Positions 14,749-21,936 of a stretch of DNA of 21,936 nt are shown here, in pieces. The translations under genes and the position numbers were made by a program. The stretch is from Burkholderiaceae bacterium (lineage in GTDB: Bacteria > Pseudomonadota > Gammaproteobacteria > Burkholderiales > Burkholderiaceae_E). The first letter of the stretch is position 1. Each line of letters starts with the position of its first letter. A model generated the notes under the pieces. The model was given only the letters and a program-made list of their open reading frames with translations. It ran no database searches and had not been told where the DNA came from. The stretch lies in contig JADJVQ010000087.1 of assembly GCA_016710525.1 (NCBI GenBank), positions 1 to 21,936 on the forward strand, in the 5' to 3' direction.

Positions 14749-15858
14749 TCAGCAGCCGCGTTCCAGCGCCGACAGCGGTCCGGGCGACTGCCCGAATCGC
14801 GCGGCCACTGCCGCGCTCGCCTTGTCCATCTGGGCCATCGTGCCGGGATCGATCGGCACGATCTGCGCGCGCGCTTCGCGCATGCGCCGCTCGGGGTCGC
14901 CCGGCATCAGGATGCCGCCCAGTTCCTGGCCATCGGCCGACAAGCGTGCGGTGCGCACCCATTCGACGAAGCTCTTGGCCTCGGCCTCGAAGCCTTCCGA
15001 TCCGCTGATGCGGGCCGGGTCGAACACGATCGCCAGCATGTTGTTCCAGACCGCGAACTTGGTGGGCATGTTGGCCGGCTGCGTGGTCTCGCCGCCCGTC
15101 AGTGCCGCGCCGAGCAGTTCACAGACCATCGACAGCGCATACCCCTTGTGCCGGGCGAACGGCTGCAAGGCGCCGTGCGGGCCGCCCGCCGGCTCGAACA
15201 TGACCGCCGGGTCGGTGGTGGGCTCGCCGTTGGCGTCGATCAGGCAGCCCGGGGGCACCGGCACCTTCTTGTTGTAGGCCACGCGGACCTTGCCGTGCGC
15301 GACCGCACTGGTGGCGAAGTCGAGCACGATCGGGCCGCCATCGCGGCGTGGGATCCCGACGGTGAACGGATTGGTGTTGAAGCGCCCCTGGCCGCCGCCG
15401 AAGGGCGACACCATCGGGTTGCGGCTGACCGCGTTGGTGAAGTGGATCGACACCAGGCCGGCGGCCACCGCCTGCTCGGCCCAATGACCGACCCGGCCCA
15501 GGTGGTGCGAGTTGCGCAGGCCCATCACGCACACGCCGTGCTGGCGTGCGCGGGCGATCGCGAGCTCCATCGCCTGGTAGGTGACCGACTGGCCCATGCC
15601 GCGCCGGCCGTCGACCGAGATCATCGCGCCGGTGTCGCTCAGCAGCGCCACCGTCTGATTGAACTGCAATTCGGCATTGAGCAGCGAGTCGACATATCGC
15701 GGCGCCATGCCCACGCCATGCGAGTCGTGGCCGGCCAGATTGGCGCCGACCAGATGGTCGGCGGTGAGCGTCGCCTCGCGGTCGCTCGAGCCCGCGGCGC
15801 GAAACAGGTCAATCACCCAGCGGTGCAGGGCGGAGGTGGGAATCTGGTGATCGGCCAT
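14749..15858 (-). CDS. Ldh_2 family (malate/L-lactate dehydrogenase-like) oxidoreductase
   Basis: This 369-residue protein belongs to the malate/L-sulfolactate/ureidoglycolate dehydrogenase superfamily, NAD(P)-dependent enzymes with a non-Rossmann fold that act on 2-hydroxy acids. Signatures are AGHDSHGVGMAPRYV (residues 42-56), GRRGMGQSV, the catalytic histidine region GLRNSHHLGRVGHW (about 113-126), NAVSRNPMVSPFGGG, FNTNPFTVGIPR, VLDFATSAVAHGKV and GGPHGALQPFARHKGYAL. The start at 15858 fits the family N-terminus (MADHQIPTSALHRWVIDLF) with a gagagacc site upstream. Likely substrates are L-malate, L-lactate or a related hydroxy acid. It stands alone, divergent from the glycosyltransferase gene. 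Confidence 0.92.
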   Translation of the reverse strand: MADHQIPTSALHRWVIDLFRAAGSSDREATLTADHLVGANLAGHDSHGVGMAPRYVDSLLNAELQFNQTVALLSDTGAMISVDGRRGMGQSVTYQAMELAIARARQHGVCVMGLRNSHHLGRVGHWAEQAVAAGLVSIHFTNAVSRNPMVSPFGGGQGRFNTNPFTVGIPRRDGGPIVLDFATSAVAHGKVRVAYNKKVPVPPGCLIDANGEPTTDPAVMFEPAGGPHGALQPFARHKGYALSMVCELLGAALTGGETTQPANMPTKFAVWNNMLAIVFDPARISGSEGFEAEAKSFVEWVRTARLSADGQELGGILMPGDPERRMREARAQIVPIDPGTMAQMDKASAAVAARFGQSPGPLSALERGC

Positions 15859-16208
15859 GGTGGTCTCTCGATGAAAGCGGGATGAGTGCGGTCGGCAGGC
15901 AAGTTGGCGCGGGCAATGGGCTCGGGCCAACTTCCGGGCGCGGGCAGCGCAGGACGCCATCTTAGCCAGCGATCCGGCGGGTGATGCGATGCCCGGGCGC
16001 AAAAACGGTTCGCCAGGGGGATCGATCCGGCGCCCGTGGGCGCAGCGGTGGGTAAAGAACGGTTAGACCCTCCCAACGGCGCGGCGGGCCGTGATACCTA
16101 TTCGGCCTTGCCGGCCCACGCTGCGTGCGCGCTGCCTCCGACGTTAGCGACAAGGCATGCATGCTGCACCCGACCCCACGCCCGCGATCCGATGAGATTT
16201 TTGATCCG
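15859..16208. other. Divergent intergenic region, Ldh_2 gene / glycosyltransferase gene
   Basis: About 350 bases separate two divergent genes and must hold both promoters. I see no confident -35/-10 pair and no RNA gene. A 10-base direct repeat, gatccgatga, occurs at 16186-16195 and 16203-16212; each copy contains an ATG, the second being the chosen glycosyltransferase start. Nothing else stands out. Confidence 0.4.
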
Positions 16209-18296
16209 ATGACCGCCTCCGCCGGAGTGCCCGTATCCGTCATCGACACGGCGGCGGCAGGCCGTCGACCCGCGGACTCGAGCCGCGAGCGGCTCGCGCT
16301 GCTCGCCATCCTGGCGCTGGCACTGGCGCTGCGCCTGTGGCGGGTCGAGCAGGGCGGCTGGGGCGCCGAGTACTACTCGGCCGCGGTGCGCAGCATGGCC
16401 TTGAACTGGCACAACTTCCTGTTCGCGGCGTTCGATCCGGCGGGGTTCATCTCGGTCGACAAACCACCGGTTGCGCTGTGGCTGCAGGTGGTCAGCGTCA
16501 AGCTGCTCGGCTATCACCCGTTCGCCCTGATGCTGCCGCAGATCCTGATGGGGGGTGCGTCGGTCTGGGTGCTCTATCGGATCGTGCGGCGCGTCGCGTG
16601 TGCGGGGCACCGCGCTGATCGCCGCCCTGCTGCTGGCGCTGATGCCGGTGCTGGTGGCGATCAATCGCACCAACAACATGGACAGTGCGCTGGTGCTGGC
16701 GGTGCTGCTGAGTGCCTGGGCGCTGCTGGCCGCTGCGCAGACCGGACGGCGCGCGCGGCTGCTGCTGGCGATGGCCGCGCTTGGCGTGGCCTTCAACGTG
16801 AAGATGCTGGCGGCCTTCATCGTGCTGCCGGCGTTCGTCCTCACCTACGCGATCAGTGCGCCGGTGCCGCTGCGCCGTCGCATCGCCGATCTGCTGTTCG
16901 CCGCACCCGTGCTGGCGGCTTGCGCGCTGTCGTGGGCGCTGGTCTGCGAGTTCACTGCGCCCCAGTCGCGGCCGTTCGTGGGCAGCAGCCAGGCCAATTC
17001 GGTGCTCGAACTGATGGTCGGTCACAACGGCCTGGGGCGCTTCGTGGCGCTGCTCAAGCCGGCCGCGCAGTACGTCGCGCCGGTCCGACAGGCACGCGCT
17101 GGCCCGACTTCTGCTGGTGACGAGGCGGCGGGCGCCACACCGGTTGGCCCGCGCAGCGCGCTGTCGCGACTCTTCGTGCGGGCCCCGGCCGGGCCCTTGC
17201 GTCTGTTCGGCGGGCAGCTCGCGGCGCAGGCGGGCTGGTGGCTGCCGCTGGCGTTGACGGGGCTGGCCGTCCGCGCCTGGCCGGCGCTCAGGCGGCAGCA
17301 GTCCCGCACCGAGTCCGCGGCGGTGCTGCTGATGGGCGGCTGGTTCGTCACCGCATGGGCGCTGTTCAGCGCGACCGGCGGAATCATGCATTTCTACTAC
17401 CTGGCCACGCTGGCCCCGCCGATGGCGGCGCTGGCTGCGATGGGCGTTGTCAGCCTATGGCGGGGGGCGGCAGCGGGCGCCCGCGTGGCCGCCCTGGCAT
17501 TTCCCGCGATCCTGATCGTGACAGCCGCGTGGCAACTGCATGTTCACGCGAGCGCATTGGACGGGTCCGTGTTCGACCCCGGCCGCTGGCTGGCCGGCTG
17601 GCCAGGATGGCTCGCCATCGCGCTGCTTGGCTGCGTGGGCGCGGCGCTGGCGGGCCTGCTGGTGGCGCGCCTCTGGCCGGCGCAGCAAGGGCTTCGATGG
17701 GGGGAAAGGCACCGGGCGCTGCGGGGTGCGGCTTGCGGGGGCGCGCACTGCGGGGTGGCGCTGCGCTGTTGGGCGGCGCCGGCCTGCTGGTGCTGCCGGT
17801 GGCATGGGCCCTGAGCAGCGTGCTGGTGCCAGGTCATGGGCTGCTGCCCGCCGCCGACCTGCAGCGTCTGGTCACGGCCCTCGAGCGCGCCGCGCCGGCG
17901 CGCTTCGGGCAGTTGCCCGACACCACGCGACTGGTCACCTATCTGCAGGACCAGTGGGACGGCGAGCGTTATCTGCTGGCCACCACCAGCACCCATCTGG
18001 CCGCGCCGATCATCATTGCCTGGGGAGAACCGGTGATGGCCCGCGGCGGATTCCATGGCGTCGATCCGGCGATGCCGCTTGCGCGCTTCGTCGAACTGGT
18101 CGGGCAGCGGCAGCTGCGCTTCGCGATGGTCGGTGACCTGTCGCTGGTCAGCCGGCGCATGGCGCGTAACGTGGCCGGCAATCCGGTCACCGACTGGATT
18201 CGCGCGCATGGCCGGCCGGTGGATCCCGCCCTATGGCGCGATGCACGCCTGCCCTACGGCAGCGTGCTCTATGACCTGCTGCCTCCGGGTGAATGA
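16209..18296 (+). pseudogene. GT39/YkcB-like membrane glycosyltransferase, two frameshifts
   Basis: The coding text matches ArnT/PMT-type (GT39) polyprenyl-phosphate-sugar transferases, closest to the YkcB-like branch. Frame one: GAEYYSAAVRSMALNWHNFL, GFISVDKPPVALWLQV, LLPQILMGG-like text. Near 16600 it changes frame to ALIAALLLALMPVLVAINRT, NMDSALVLAVLL, NVKMLAAFIVLPAFVL, VGSSQANSVLELMVGHNGLG and HFYYLATLAPPMAALAAMG. Between about 17700 and 17755 it changes back to LLVLPVAWALSSVL and a soluble C-terminal part ending LPYGSVLYDLLPPGE. Multiple membrane helices are evident. The two shifts cancel overall, so the span equals 695 codons, a normal family length. It is either a pseudogene or two sequencing errors. 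The start at 16209 is uncertain; 16158 and 16125 are in-frame alternatives. Confidence 0.87.
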
Positions 18297-18356
18297 CCGG
18301 TTTTCCGGAATTCGCGCACACCCGGGATTGCCCGGTGCCTGCGTTAGGCTCGGGGC

Positions 18357-19553
18357 ATGCGCGGAAAACCCCTCATCTTCGCCATGTGCGCGGGGCAGGT
18401 CGGCAATCTGCTGCCGCACGTGGTCGTGCCGGCGGTCATGGTCGTCCACCTCATTCCCCTGTGGGGGCTGACCAATGCACAGGCGGGCCTGCTAGCAGCG
18501 GCCTACGCCGCCGGCTACATGCTGGCGGTGCCGGTGCTCAGTTCGCTCACCGATCGTATCGATGCCCGCCGCCTGCTGCTGGGCGGCTCGCTGTTCAGTG
18601 CCGCGGCCACGATCGCTTTCGGCTGGCTGGCACAGGGCCTGATCTCGGCGATGCTGCTCTGGGGCCTGGCCGGAATCGGCTTTGCGGGTGCCTACATGCC
18701 GGGCCTGCGCGCGCTGACCGACCGGCTCGATCCGGGCGAGGCCTCGCGCAGCGTGACCCTGTACACCTCGAGCTTCTCGCTGGGGGTGGGCTTGTCCTTC
18801 CTGGTCTCGCAACTGGTGGCCGACAGCCTGGGCTGGCGCTGGGCGTTCGTGCTGACTGGCCTGGGGCCGCTGGTCATGGCGGCCACCGCGTGGTCGATGA
18901 AGCCGGTGCCCCCGCCGCCGCCCAGTGGCGCGCTGCTCGATTTCCGCCCGGTGCTTCGCAACCGCACCGCGATGGGCTACATCCTGGGCTACGGCGCGCA
19001 TTGCTTCGAGCTCTACGGCATGCGCACCTGGATCGTCGCGTTCTGGACCTACGTGGTGGCGCGCAATGGATCAAGTTCGCTGCTCGAGCCGATCGTCGTG
19101 AGTGTGCTGGTGACTGTGCTGGCCATGCCGGCCAGCATCCTGGGCAACGAGTTTTCGATCCGCTTCGGGCGGCATCGCGCGGTGACGGTGATCCAGGTGG
19201 TTTCGGCGCTGGTGGCCTTGTCGATCGGGGCGCTGGCGGGCGGCCCGCCGCTGCTGTTGCTGGTCCTGGTGCTGTGCTACGCGGTGACGGTGCCGGCCGA
19301 TTCGGGCTCGCTCACCGCCGGGATGAGCGCGAGCGCCGATCCGCGCTTCAAAGGCGCCACCATGGCCATGCACTCGACGGTGGGCTTCGGGCTGTCGGCC
19401 CTGGCTGGCTGGATGGTGGGTGCGGCGCTGGACGCGTTCGGCGGCGCCAGTTCACCTTCCGGCTGGATGGCCGGGTTCTCTGTCCTGGCCGCCGGTGTGC
19501 TGTTCGGTCCGCTGTTTTTGTGGTGGTCGCGACAGTCCCGGGACTCGCACTGA
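18357..19553 (+). CDS. MFS transporter
   Basis: This 398-residue protein is a second major facilitator carrier with about 12 membrane segments. It starts MRGKPLIFAMCAGQVGNLLP; the loop 2-3 motif is degenerate (LSSLTDRIDARRLLLGG) and a GLAGIGFAGAYMPGLRALTD stretch follows. A proline-rich loop (KPVPPPPPSGALLDF) separates the two halves. It looks like the CynX/NimT or general sugar/drug-type MFS groups, and the substrate cannot be told. It starts 60 bases after the glycosyltransferase frame ends, on the same strand. The frame is intact. It is unlike the carrier at 12346 in detail, so the two are not a recent duplication. Confidence 0.87.
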   Translation: MRGKPLIFAMCAGQVGNLLPHVVVPAVMVVHLIPLWGLTNAQAGLLAAAYAAGYMLAVPVLSSLTDRIDARRLLLGGSLFSAAATIAFGWLAQGLISAMLLWGLAGIGFAGAYMPGLRALTDRLDPGEASRSVTLYTSSFSLGVGLSFLVSQLVADSLGWRWAFVLTGLGPLVMAATAWSMKPVPPPPPSGALLDFRPVLRNRTAMGYILGYGAHCFELYGMRTWIVAFWTYVVARNGSSSLLEPIVVSVLVTVLAMPASILGNEFSIRFGRHRAVTVIQVVSALVALSIGALAGGPPLLLLVLVLCYAVTVPADSGSLTAGMSASADPRFKGATMAMHSTVGFGLSALAGWMVGAALDAFGGASSPSGWMAGFSVLAAGVLFGPLFLWWSRQSRDSH

Positions 19554-19583
19554 GCTTCGTCAATGCTGCGCTGCGGCAGGCTT

Positions 19584-19647
19584 GAGATCCTTTGAGGCGC
19601 ACCGGCACCGAGCCGGCGAGTATCTCCTCAAAAAAAAGAAGGATCTC
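19584..19647 (+). promoter_or_regulatory. Candidate ompW leader structure hiding the ribosome binding site
   Basis: The 14 bases at 19584-19597 (GAGATCCTTTGAGG) are complementary to a split 3' arm: AAGGATCTC (19639-19647, nine pairs) and CCTCA (19626-19630, five pairs), with an A-rich 8-base bulge between them. A second small hairpin, CCGGC/GCCGG (19602-19606 and 19612-19616), sits inside. The long stem contains the whole AAGGA Shine-Dalgarno (19639-19643) of the ompW gene. Such a fold could act as a thermosensor, an sRNA target or a ligand-responsive switch. The transcription start is unknown. Confidence 0.5.
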
Positions 19648-19650
19648 TTC

Positions 19651-20295
19651 ATGAACAAGCACGCTCTGACCCTTGCTGGCGTCGCCGCTGCAGCTGCATT
19701 CGTTTCCGCTTCTGCGCTTGCCCAACCGGCGGGCGAAGGCCCCTGGATGGTTCGGGTTCGCGCCACGAACCTCGTCACCGACACCTCGTCGACAGCCGGT
19801 CTGGGTGGTGCGCTGCCCGCCGACGCCATCGACGTCAACAACAAGTGGATCCCGGAAGTCGACGTGTCGTACTTCTTCACGCCGAACATCGCGGTGGAGC
19901 TGGTGCTGACGATTCCGCAGAAGCACGAGGTCACCGTCAACGCGCTGGGCCTTGGCAAGATCGGCACCTTCAAGCACCTGCCGCCCACGCTGCTGGTCCA
20001 GTACCACGCCACCAACTTCGGTGCCTTCAAGCCCTATGTCGGCGCCGGCATCAATTACACGCTGCTGGGCAGCGAGCGCATGAGCGTGGGCGCCGATCAG
20101 GTCAAGCTCGACAATTCCAGCGTCGGCGGCGCGCTGCAGATCGGTGCCGACTATCGCCTGAACCGCAACTGGTACCTGAACGCCGATGTGAAGAAGGTGT
20201 GGATCTCCACCGACGTCTCGCTGGGCGGCGCGAAGATCAGCGAACTGAAGGTCAATCCCTGGCTGTTCTCGGTGGGCCTGGGCTACCGCTTCTGA
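19651..20295 (+). CDS. ompW: OmpW family outer membrane protein
   Basis: This 214-residue protein has a clean Sec signal peptide (MNKHALTLAGVAAAAAFVSASALA, cut before Gln25). The mature part shows OmpW text: GPWMVRVRATNLVTD, DVSYFFTPNIAVELVLTIPQ, KIGTFKHLPPTLLVQYH, KPYVGAGINYTLL, ADYRLNRNWYLNADVKKVWI and the closing WLFSVGLGYRF. It ends with Phe, as expected for BAM-assembled beta-barrels. OmpW forms a small 8-stranded barrel with a hydrophobic channel and is often regulated by stress or oxygen. The start at 19651 is fixed by the signal peptide and the AAGAAGGA site. That site is predicted to be buried in a leader stem. The frame is intact and clearly expressed-type sequence. Confidence 0.93.
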   Translation: MNKHALTLAGVAAAAAFVSASALAQPAGEGPWMVRVRATNLVTDTSSTAGLGGALPADAIDVNNKWIPEVDVSYFFTPNIAVELVLTIPQKHEVTVNALGLGKIGTFKHLPPTLLVQYHATNFGAFKPYVGAGINYTLLGSERMSVGADQVKLDNSSVGGALQIGADYRLNRNWYLNADVKKVWISTDVSLGGAKISELKVNPWLFSVGLGYRF

Positions 20296-20347
20296 CCGCT
20301 TCGCGATGGCCGCGGTCGATTGGCCGCGGCTGGCTGAGCGCCGCCGC

Positions 20348-21122
20348 CTACTGCGCGGTCCAGCCGCCGTCGACGACCAGGCTCGACCCGGTGGTGAACT
20401 TGGACTGCTCGCAGGCCAAGAAACACGATCGCTTCGGCAATGTCGGCGGCATCGCCCAATTTCTTCAGGGGCACGGTCTGTCGCACCCGGCGCTCGAAGC
20501 GCTCGGCCCCCAGGGTGTCGGCGATCGAACCGGTCATGTCGGTGCGGATGTAGCCCGGATGCACGGCATTGACGCGAATCGGCGGCTCCAGGTGCGAGCA
20601 CTCGAGCGCGGCGCATTTGGTCAGCAGCAGCACGCCGGCCTTGGCCGGGCTGTAGGCGCCGTTCAGTGGCATGCCGACCAGGCCCGCAACCGACGAAATG
20701 TTGACGATGGCGCCACCGCGTCCGGTCATGGCCCGGATGGCATGCTTCACACCCAGGAACGTGCCATCGAGATTGACCGACATCACCCGCCGCCATTCCT
20801 CCAGGCTGGTCTGCGCCAGCGTGACCAGCTGTGGCGCCACACCGGCGTTGTTGACCAGCACATCGAGCGGACCAAAGCGCGCCGTCAGGCGCGCGATCGC
20901 ATGCTCCCATTGCGGCTCCTGGGCGACGTCGAGCCGCAGGAACTCGATCCGGCCGCTGGCCGCGGGGGCCAACGAGTCGACCAGGGCCTGGCCGCGCACC
21001 GGATCGATGTCGGTGGCCAGCACCGTCGCGCCTTCGCGCAGCATCAAAGCCACAGTGGCCGCGCCAATGCCCGAGGCGGCCCCGGTCAGCAGCACCACCT
21101 TGTCCTGCAGGCGACCGGTCAT
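20348..21122 (-). pseudogene. SDR family oxidoreductase, frameshift near the C-terminus
   Basis: A short-chain dehydrogenase starting MTGRLQDKVVLLTGAASGIG, with NNAG, the catalytic Ser in NISSVAG and YSPAK. An excellent GGAGGAG site lies 6 bases before the ATG at 21122, so this start is preferred over those at 21137 and 21233. Up to IAEAIVFL the frame is normal. It then reads an Arg-rich tail to 20283, whereas the other frame gives the proper ending ACEQSKFTTGSSLVVDGGWT and a TAG at 20348-20350. One extra base in the GGCC at about 20414-20417 explains it. The catalytic core is complete, so a protein with a wrong 46-residue tail could still be made, but the lost C-terminus forms part of the substrate pocket and oligomer interface. 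It converges on ompW. Confidence 0.85.
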
Positions 21123-21286
21123 CGGCAACTCCTCCATCGCAAGTTCCTTGATCGGGCCGCGGTTGCCTGGAAGCGCGCCGGCGTGCTTCCACCGAAGGGG
21201 CGCCAGGCCCCTGCACTTCAGATCACCATTCACGCCATGAGTGACGAGCCCTCCTCGCGCACCGAAACAGACGCTGCAGCCGGTCG

Positions 21287-21757
21287 ATGACGACGGCGCT
21301 CGCGCTGGCCGCGCGGTTGCTGCGCAACAACGGCCATGGCACGTTGGCCGTGCTCGAGGCGGGCACCGGTCATCCGCTGGCCAGCCGCACGAGCTTTGCC
21401 TGCGATGCCGACGGTGCGCTGATCATTCTGATCTCGGGCTTGGCCGCGCACACCCCGGCGCTGCGTGCCGATCCGCGCTGCTCGCTGCTCGCCGGCGAAC
21501 CGGGCGCCGGTGATCCACTGGCGCATCCGCGCATCACGCTGATCGGGCGGGCGCGGTGCCTGGCGCGCGACAGCCGCGACGGCGAACAGGCGCGGGCGAG
21601 CTTCCTGGCCGTGCATCGCAAGGCGGCGTTGTACGCCGACTTTCCTGACTTCGATTTCTGGCGGATCGAACCGGAACGGGCGAGCCTGAACGGCGGCTTC
21701 GGTCGCGCCTGGCTGCTCTCGCGGGCCGACCTGCTGCGCGCTTTCGCGCACCCCTGA
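21287..21757 (+). CDS. HugZ-like pyridoxamine 5'-phosphate oxidase family protein
   Basis: This 156-residue protein resembles the short HugZ / PNPOx-like split-barrel flavoproteins, some of which take part in heme use. Typical stretches are LLRNNGHGTLAVLEAGTGHP, ASRTSFACDADGALIILISG, LAAHTPALRADPRCSLL, HPRITLIGRARCL, and FLAVHRKAALYADFPDFDFW. The frame used starts at the ATG at 21287, which has no clear Shine-Dalgarno. Another ATG at 21237 opens MSDEPSSRTETDAAAGR in the neighbouring frame and stops right on this ATG; that peptide looks like a plausible HugZ N-terminus, so the gene may really start at 21237 with one lost base. The stretch before it (21123-21236) is the divergent gap to the SDR gene. 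Function beyond flavin binding is not certain. Confidence 0.82.
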   Translation: MTTALALAARLLRNNGHGTLAVLEAGTGHPLASRTSFACDADGALIILISGLAAHTPALRADPRCSLLAGEPGAGDPLAHPRITLIGRARCLARDSRDGEQARASFLAVHRKAALYADFPDFDFWRIEPERASLNGGFGRAWLLSRADLLRAFAHP

Positions 21758-21781
21758 GTCCGGGGCCGCGGCGGTCCGCAG

Positions 21782-21936
21782 ATGCCCGAACCCCGCCTGC
21801 TGCTGGCGCAGCTCGAACAGGCCTGGCGCGCCGGACCATCGGAAGCGCTCGAGAGCCTGCATGCGGCGATTCTGCGGCGCCTCGAGGCGTTGCCCGCGAC
21901 CGACGGATTGCGCCTGCTGGTCGCCCAGGTGCGCCT
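21782..21936 (+). CDS. Unidentified gene, 5' part only
   Basis: An ATG at 21782 opens a frame that stays open to the window edge (51 codons). It reads MPEPRLLLAQLEQAWRAG, then EALESLHAAILRRLEALP, an amphipathic, Leu/Ala/Glu-rich helical start. Nothing in it allows a family assignment. It begins 24 bases after the HugZ-like stop on the same strand, so it may share its transcript. Confidence 0.5.
   Translation, partial: MPEPRLLLAQLEQAWRAGPSEALESLHAAILRRLEALPATDGLRLLVAQVR

Noticed and set aside
14608..15885. 425-residue open frame on the plus strand
   Set aside because: It is antisense to the Ldh_2 dehydrogenase and is His/Arg/Gly-rich without motifs.
16600..17755. Programmed ribosomal frameshifting in the glycosyltransferase
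   Set aside because: Two shifts in opposite directions over 1.1 kb, without a slippery heptamer at the first site, fit indels better than recoding.
19630..19637. Run of eight A as a programmed frameshift site
   Set aside because: It lies in the untranslated leader before ompW, not inside a gene, so it cannot be a coding slippery site.
20302..20336. GGCCGCGG repeats between ompW and the SDR gene as a terminator hairpin
   Set aside because: The copies are direct repeats that are also palindromic; no stable long stem with a T-tract could be drawn.
19348..21216. 622-residue open frame on the minus strand across ompW and the SDR gene
   Set aside because: It overlaps two well-supported genes, and its composition is Arg/Gly/Ala-rich with no recognisable domain.
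1..21936. CRISPR arrays, tRNA or rRNA genes, insertion sequences, prophage genes
   Set aside because: No regularly spaced repeats, no tRNA-like cloverleaf or rRNA signatures, and no transposase or integrase text were found by reading.

Overview
The window is about 22 kb of GC-rich DNA whose gene content points to a betaproteobacterium, most likely of the order Burkholderiales. The clues are a Bug/TctC-type periplasmic receptor, a class III CoA-transferase with a CitE-like lyase and an IclR regulator, two MFS carriers, an OmpW porin and strong codon bias toward G/C in the third position. The genus cannot be settled from the sequence. No rRNA, tRNA, CRISPR array, transposase or phage gene was seen.

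Layout. 10-3176 is a rightward catabolic cluster (CoA-transferase, CoA-ester lyase, SDR dehydrogenase), facing a leftward IclR regulator (3192-4073). 4255-5472 is an uncharacterised predicted lipoprotein. 5473-7235 is a toxin-antitoxin patch: a truncated vapB tail and wrecked vapC, a leftward GST gene, then an intact parD-parE pair with repeated promoter elements. 7376-9733 holds a broken aldehyde dehydrogenase gene and an intact zinc alcohol dehydrogenase. 9645-11245 (leftward) holds a Bug receptor, whose frame runs into the end of the alcohol dehydrogenase, and a small uncharacterised gene. 11334-13569 holds an HTD2/mesaconyl-CoA hydratase-like protein and an MFS carrier. 13693-14547 has a frameshifted CBS-domain gene and a frameshifted small coiled-coil gene. 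14749-15858 (leftward) is an Ldh_2-family dehydrogenase. 16209-19553 has a frameshifted YkcB-like membrane glycosyltransferase and a second MFS carrier. 19651-20295 is OmpW, with a striking fold predicted over its ribosome binding site. Then come a frameshifted SDR gene (leftward), a HugZ-like flavin split-barrel protein and the start of an unidentified gene.

Function. Much of the window looks like organic-acid catabolism: a CoA-transferase activates an acid, a hydratase and a CitE-like lyase process the CoA ester, dehydrogenases handle the products, and Bug/MFS proteins deal with uptake. The transferase-hydratase-lyase trio resembles known C5-dicarboxylate (mesaconate, itaconate, citramalate) chemistry, but the substrate is inferred.

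The most unusual property is the number of broken reading frames: at least seven loci carry one or more indels. They lie among fully intact genes. Either this replicon is decaying or the sequence contains many single-base errors; raw reads would decide. The most interesting possible biology is the ompW leader structure, the parDE control region, and two uncharacterised proteins (4255-5472 and 10874-11245).
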